DNA of 64,000 nt from Acanthaster planci (taxonomy: Eukaryota > Echinodermata > Asteroidea > Valvatida > Acanthasteridae). The position numbers and the translations under genes were made by a program. Under the pieces are notes generated by a model. That model worked only from the letters and a program-made list of their open reading frames with translations. It had not been told where the DNA came from and searched no databases. The stretch is taken from the NCBI RefSeq assembly GCF_001949145.1, contig NW_019091363.1, forward strand, positions 1,638,031-1,702,030. Direction: 5' to 3'. This document shows positions 60,001-64,000 of the stretch, piece by piece (position 1 is the stretch's first letter; each line of letters opens with the position of its first letter).

Positions 60001-63000
60001 CTTTTGTTTTGTATAAGGGAGGGAGCCTACTGCTGGGAAGTTGGGGTTAAACTATACCAGGGTGAAACGCTGATGTTAAATCCAGGTACGTGGTGTTCGA
60101 TTCGCTCAGTATCTGTATCCATTACTCCGTATTCATGAGACATTTACACCAGAACCCCCTTTTTTAACTACGCAGATAATGTGTCAAACAGATCACTCTG
60201 TGGTCGCAGTTGGAATATCATATCATTCTTGCTCATGCGCAATTATTTCAGCCGAACCTGTTGAAACAGCGAAAATGTGATCTGCTGTGGGTTTTCCGGG
60301 CTTGTTCGAAAGGGGGAAAATCCACTTCCAGTGCATAAACTTCACAGAATGAACCTGACTTCAACCTCCAAAGCCTCATACAATAATCCTGAGATCAGGA
60401 CAGTGGTAAACGATCATTGTTGGGAAGTAGATACCATGACGTGGGAACCAATATTTCTATAATGACCACTTTGCAAATAAATACTTAACAAAGGTGTCCT
60501 CTGGTACACCTTAGCTCCTGGGCCCACCCTGTCGTGATTTTGTCTTTCTTGTTTAATTTTTTTTTGCCACACCATCGCATTGTGAACACGTGGAGCGTAT
60601 CCAACCGGTCGAAGTCTGACACGCATTTCAGCGGATGTAGGATCTCTCGGCACCCAGATGCAGTGATATTTTGAAGGCTGTAGGCAGAAAAAAAACGGCA
60701 TTCAGCAGAAAACAGATTAATGGTAGTTGGCGTCATGGGTGACTGTGATGAAAGACGGTTGGGAATAAGGGGACTTGGCGAGGGATCTCCACTTTGCTGC
60801 ACACTCAGCCAGGCTTGACTGTCGCGCGATAAGGAAATTAACACAGATGGTTGCAGCCCCATTGGCCAGTAATGAGGGTTTGAGCGCTCCTTTATCACAC
60901 GTTTATACAATGCCCAAAATTTAAATCTGCCGCTTTATCTTCGTGAACAAAGACGAGGCAGTGTTGTTTGGCCCATGGATTTCTGGCCAGGAACAAGGTA
61001 GGGTGCGAAAGAATTGGGATTTGGCAACCCGAGGAAAAAGTACATTGCCGCTTCAGAGACTTCTTTGGTTTGCATTCTAGTTAAAATTTCTAAAGCAAGA
61101 GGCACTTATTGTAGTATTGTTTCGCAGTCTCCAAAGCAAATTCGCACCAGGACCGATTCCAAGCCCATAAAGGGAAACATCCGTGTTGGGGTCAAAACGT
61201 AAAATGTGAGCTGGTATAATTACGTTTCTCGGTTCTTTGTGTCATGCAGTCACTACTTGCTGTAACATTCCAGCCAACAATGAGGTACATTCCAGACAAC
61301 AAAGGGTTTTTTAATCGAATAATGCGACATGTATAGAACACATCGCTTTTGTAAAGGCATTTGCTACTGAAAACTGCCCGTCATGTTATATGCACTCATG
61401 TAATATGACATTTTTGAAAATGCTCCCTTTAGATTCGATTTTATCTTTGTAACAAAGGACCAAAGTGCAGTCAGTCATTCAAACGAGGTGTTTCTGTCTT
61501 GGTTTCACTGTCACAATCATAGATTCGTCGCTTATCGCAAGCATGAAAAGAAGTAAAAGCATGAAATATAAACATACATAATAGTTAATATACAATGTAG
61601 GTAAAGAGAGACGTTGGTGACGCTATGCACATACAACAAGCAACACCAATGGTTGTTGAAGCGACTTCAATAAGCGATACTTCGTACTCACCTCTGTAAC
61701 AATCAGTGCCAAAAAGTCATTAAAGCAAAATATCATTGTGGAGAATACTCCTAGGGCTTTACTCTGAGCACGAAGAAAATGTTGTATTGAAACAGATTAA
61801 ATTTACAGATTACTTTAATTTATTAAACTGGTTTTCTGGGGCTAACTTAGTTAAATTTCAACAACTTTGCTTTCCTAATTTCATGTTTAGAAAGTATTTT
61901 TCAGTAAAGGCCTTTTAATACAATTTTTCAGTAAGGACCTTTTGGCACTGACACAACAGTTTGATTGATCTAGTGTATCGACCTGATCAGGCGCCTCGAC
62001 TGCCTTAAAAAACTCTAGTGTTCCGAGTGTGATCTAAATAATTGTGAGAAATATCCATCAATAGCAGACTTACATTTCTGGTTCTTAGAGCAGACCAATC
62101 AGATCTGTCCTTTTGAAGTTACGACTTAAAAGCAGTTTACCTTCTTTCCAAAAGGACAACTTGGATTCGTTTTGAACTGCTGTGGAAAAGGGCATGGGAA
62201 GTTCTCTTGAAGTTCATGACAGACGGATATTTTGCCGTGAAGTTCCGAACCAGTAACGACTGGAAACGCTCTTGATCGCCCGTTATGTTGATGTTGAGTG
62301 AGAGCCCCTGTCAAGTTCACTTGAATCTATTTTTTCTGCAGCAAGCAAACATAAATACTGAACGTAAAAATCGGTCGGACAAACAAGAAAACAGTTATAA
62401 GTAGGACACAGTTGACTTTGACATTGAAGCTGACAGCAAATCTCCGCTGTCTTCAAGCGCCATGGCAACATAACGGCACTCTTCATGAAATTACAAGCAA
62501 ACTTGCGGTGGTATTTATGATCGGTCCAGCTGGACCCATAATTGTGTGATAACGAAGGGTATATGCGCTTTTTGGCTCTGCTATTTTGACACGAGAGGTC
62601 CAGTGGGGTATGAAATCAATCGCCTGAGGTGATCCCCCGGGCCCAAAGGTGTGGGTCAACCGTTGAATCTTGGTGGATCTCCCCCGGTACTGCGACGGGC
62701 TCGTTATCAATTTACTGCCAACGGGCTTGTGTTGGCTTCCTTGTGGGGGATTTGATCAAGTGACCCGTACCATTCAAAAGCCAGGCTGCAGTCTGCAGAA
62801 AATCTAGTTTTCATTATAAAACAGATATCGTTTCTGTCGAAATATTCGAGATTCCATTAAGTTGAATAGGTGTGTGACGCAGCTGTCCCGTATACCGTGG
62901 TACTTTAGTGTAACAGCTTGGTTCCCCAACAACTTGATTCATACGTCCAATACCACATCCGACCATGATCCCACACATTTGCACAAACTCCGCAAATCCT

Positions 63001-64000
63001 TCACAATGTATAAATTTCAGTACAATTTGCACGTAACACTTCGAAGTAGATCTTTCTTAATGTTTGTAAATCTTAGTGAAGTAGAATAGGGCTCTCTGAG
63101 CACGGCTTCCCTGGTCCGTCCCTTGACATTGTATACTGTTGAGCACCTTGTTCAGTGTAATTTGTGAGTTTTCGATGGGTTGCAGCAAGGGTTGTAAAGC
63201 TCGCGTCTTTGGGAGGGGTTGGTTCAAAATTAAGCAGCGTGTGCATGGGGCAACTTTTGAGCACTCACATCAGCCAAATTACAGGACCATTTACTAAGGC
63301 AAAAACTGTAGGAAATTGGAGCTAAAACGGAATGCAACCGGCACTTAAATATTTCTCGGAAGAGAAGGTGTTCGACAAGTTATAATGTGATAGGGTAGAG
63401 TGTTAAACCTCATAAATGTCAAATGAACGTCCTTGGGTGCTGCAGCCTCAGGGACAAAAATCTGAAAGCAAGGCATGTTTGTTTAACTCTCTGAGGGGTG
63501 GTTCGAATTACAGTTACAAAAGCAGCCCTTCTTTGTTCACCTGAAAGTCCACCAAAGTATTATTTGACGAGTGAACCAGAGGGAATAACTTTGCGATCAC
63601 TGAAAACAAACTAGAGTTTAGCAGTTTTGGCCCTCGACTTTTATGGAGTCACTCCCACGAAGCATTTGTTGTCCATATAGGAAGCTTGCCAGTAGTTACA
63701 GAGGCCCACCTTGGACTTAAAGGTATGAATGTTCACGAATTGCATGTTCAGCACCGTACTATACATGTACCTTCTGAAAATAGGCCAAGGCGGTTTGTGC
63801 TCTGTGTATCGTTTCATGGACTTGCTTCATTTTTTTGGTTCATTGCCGTGACAAATATCAAGAAAGGCGCTAATTGTATTCATTTTTAACTTGGTGCACT
63901 GCCCCAATTCACGGATAATTCTTCGCCAGAGGTGCTTAAAAAGTAGGCCTACCCCTACAAATTCTTTCGAAAAGAGGGGTATGTGTGGGCCAGGAAATTG
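57069..64000. other. Non-coding to window end, nothing assignable
   Basis: Short frames on both strands (the longest at 60485-60910 and 58314-58691, both minus) have no recognisable domain, membrane segment or splice framing. I see no tRNA-like, LINE or inverted-repeat structure here. Small exons of the 33-55-kb gene could be present but unrecognisable. Confidence 0.45.

Noticed and set aside
60485-60910. A 141-codon minus-strand frame
   Set aside because: The sequence looks like random translation, with no domain, signal peptide or partner exon.
1-64000. A CRISPR array, phage, operon or other prokaryotic system
   Set aside because: There are no regularly spaced repeats with unique spacers, no dense gene runs and no bacterial signals. 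All features are of eukaryotic type.

Overview
The window is eukaryotic, gene-poor DNA, most likely from a marine invertebrate and plausibly a deuterostome (sea urchin, hemichordate or amphioxus type). The signs are: no dense long open reading frames; a candidate intron of about 21 kb; tRNA-derived SINEs with Pol III A and B boxes; a decayed jockey/CR1-type LINE; several fold-back (MITE-like) elements; many G or C homopolymer runs of 8-11 bases; and scattered copies of the palindrome TAGGCCTA. The taxon is an inference from repeat style. No gene in the window could be assigned to a named family.

Layout. 1-33 kb is non-coding: a palindromic CAACC/GGTTG tract (0.84-1.12 kb), three tRNA-like or SINE sequences (1.2, 7.3 and 7.5 kb), an assembly gap (4140-4249), an 84-bp tandem repeat (9.14-9.41 kb), copy A of a MITE-like element (10.09-10.68 kb), a Penelope-like tail (22.7-22.9 kb, minus strand), a 223-bp palindromic element (24.05-24.27 kb), a minus-strand tRNA-like sequence (29.35 kb) and a perfect (TC)28 microsatellite (31.72 kb). 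A few weak exon-like segments are listed at low confidence.

33.36-55.17 kb holds the only convincing protein-coding signal. A GC-rich exon (33355-33909) ends in a hydrophobic signal or anchor segment and a consensus splice donor. A second exon (54965-55166) has a consensus acceptor and donor, and its phase matches. Together they would encode the start of a secreted or membrane protein of unknown family. The candidate intron holds an inverted copy B of the same MITE-like element, a pair of direct repeats, a tRNA-Thr-like unit with a Pol III T-tract, a LINE fragment (49.17-51.1 kb) that has lost both catalytic regions, and a 249-bp fold-back element at 52.8 kb.

55.2-57.1 kb, just downstream of the second exon, is unusual: three independent inverted repeats lie within 1.9 kb. 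They are a long hairpin with arms of about 190 bp, a fold-back with arms of about 100 bp, and a short hairpin the size of a microRNA precursor. From 57.1 kb to the end I see nothing assignable. I found no CRISPR array, operon or other prokaryotic system, and no clear evidence of a new biological system. The hairpin cluster, the MITE pair and the unassigned two-exon gene most deserve follow-up.
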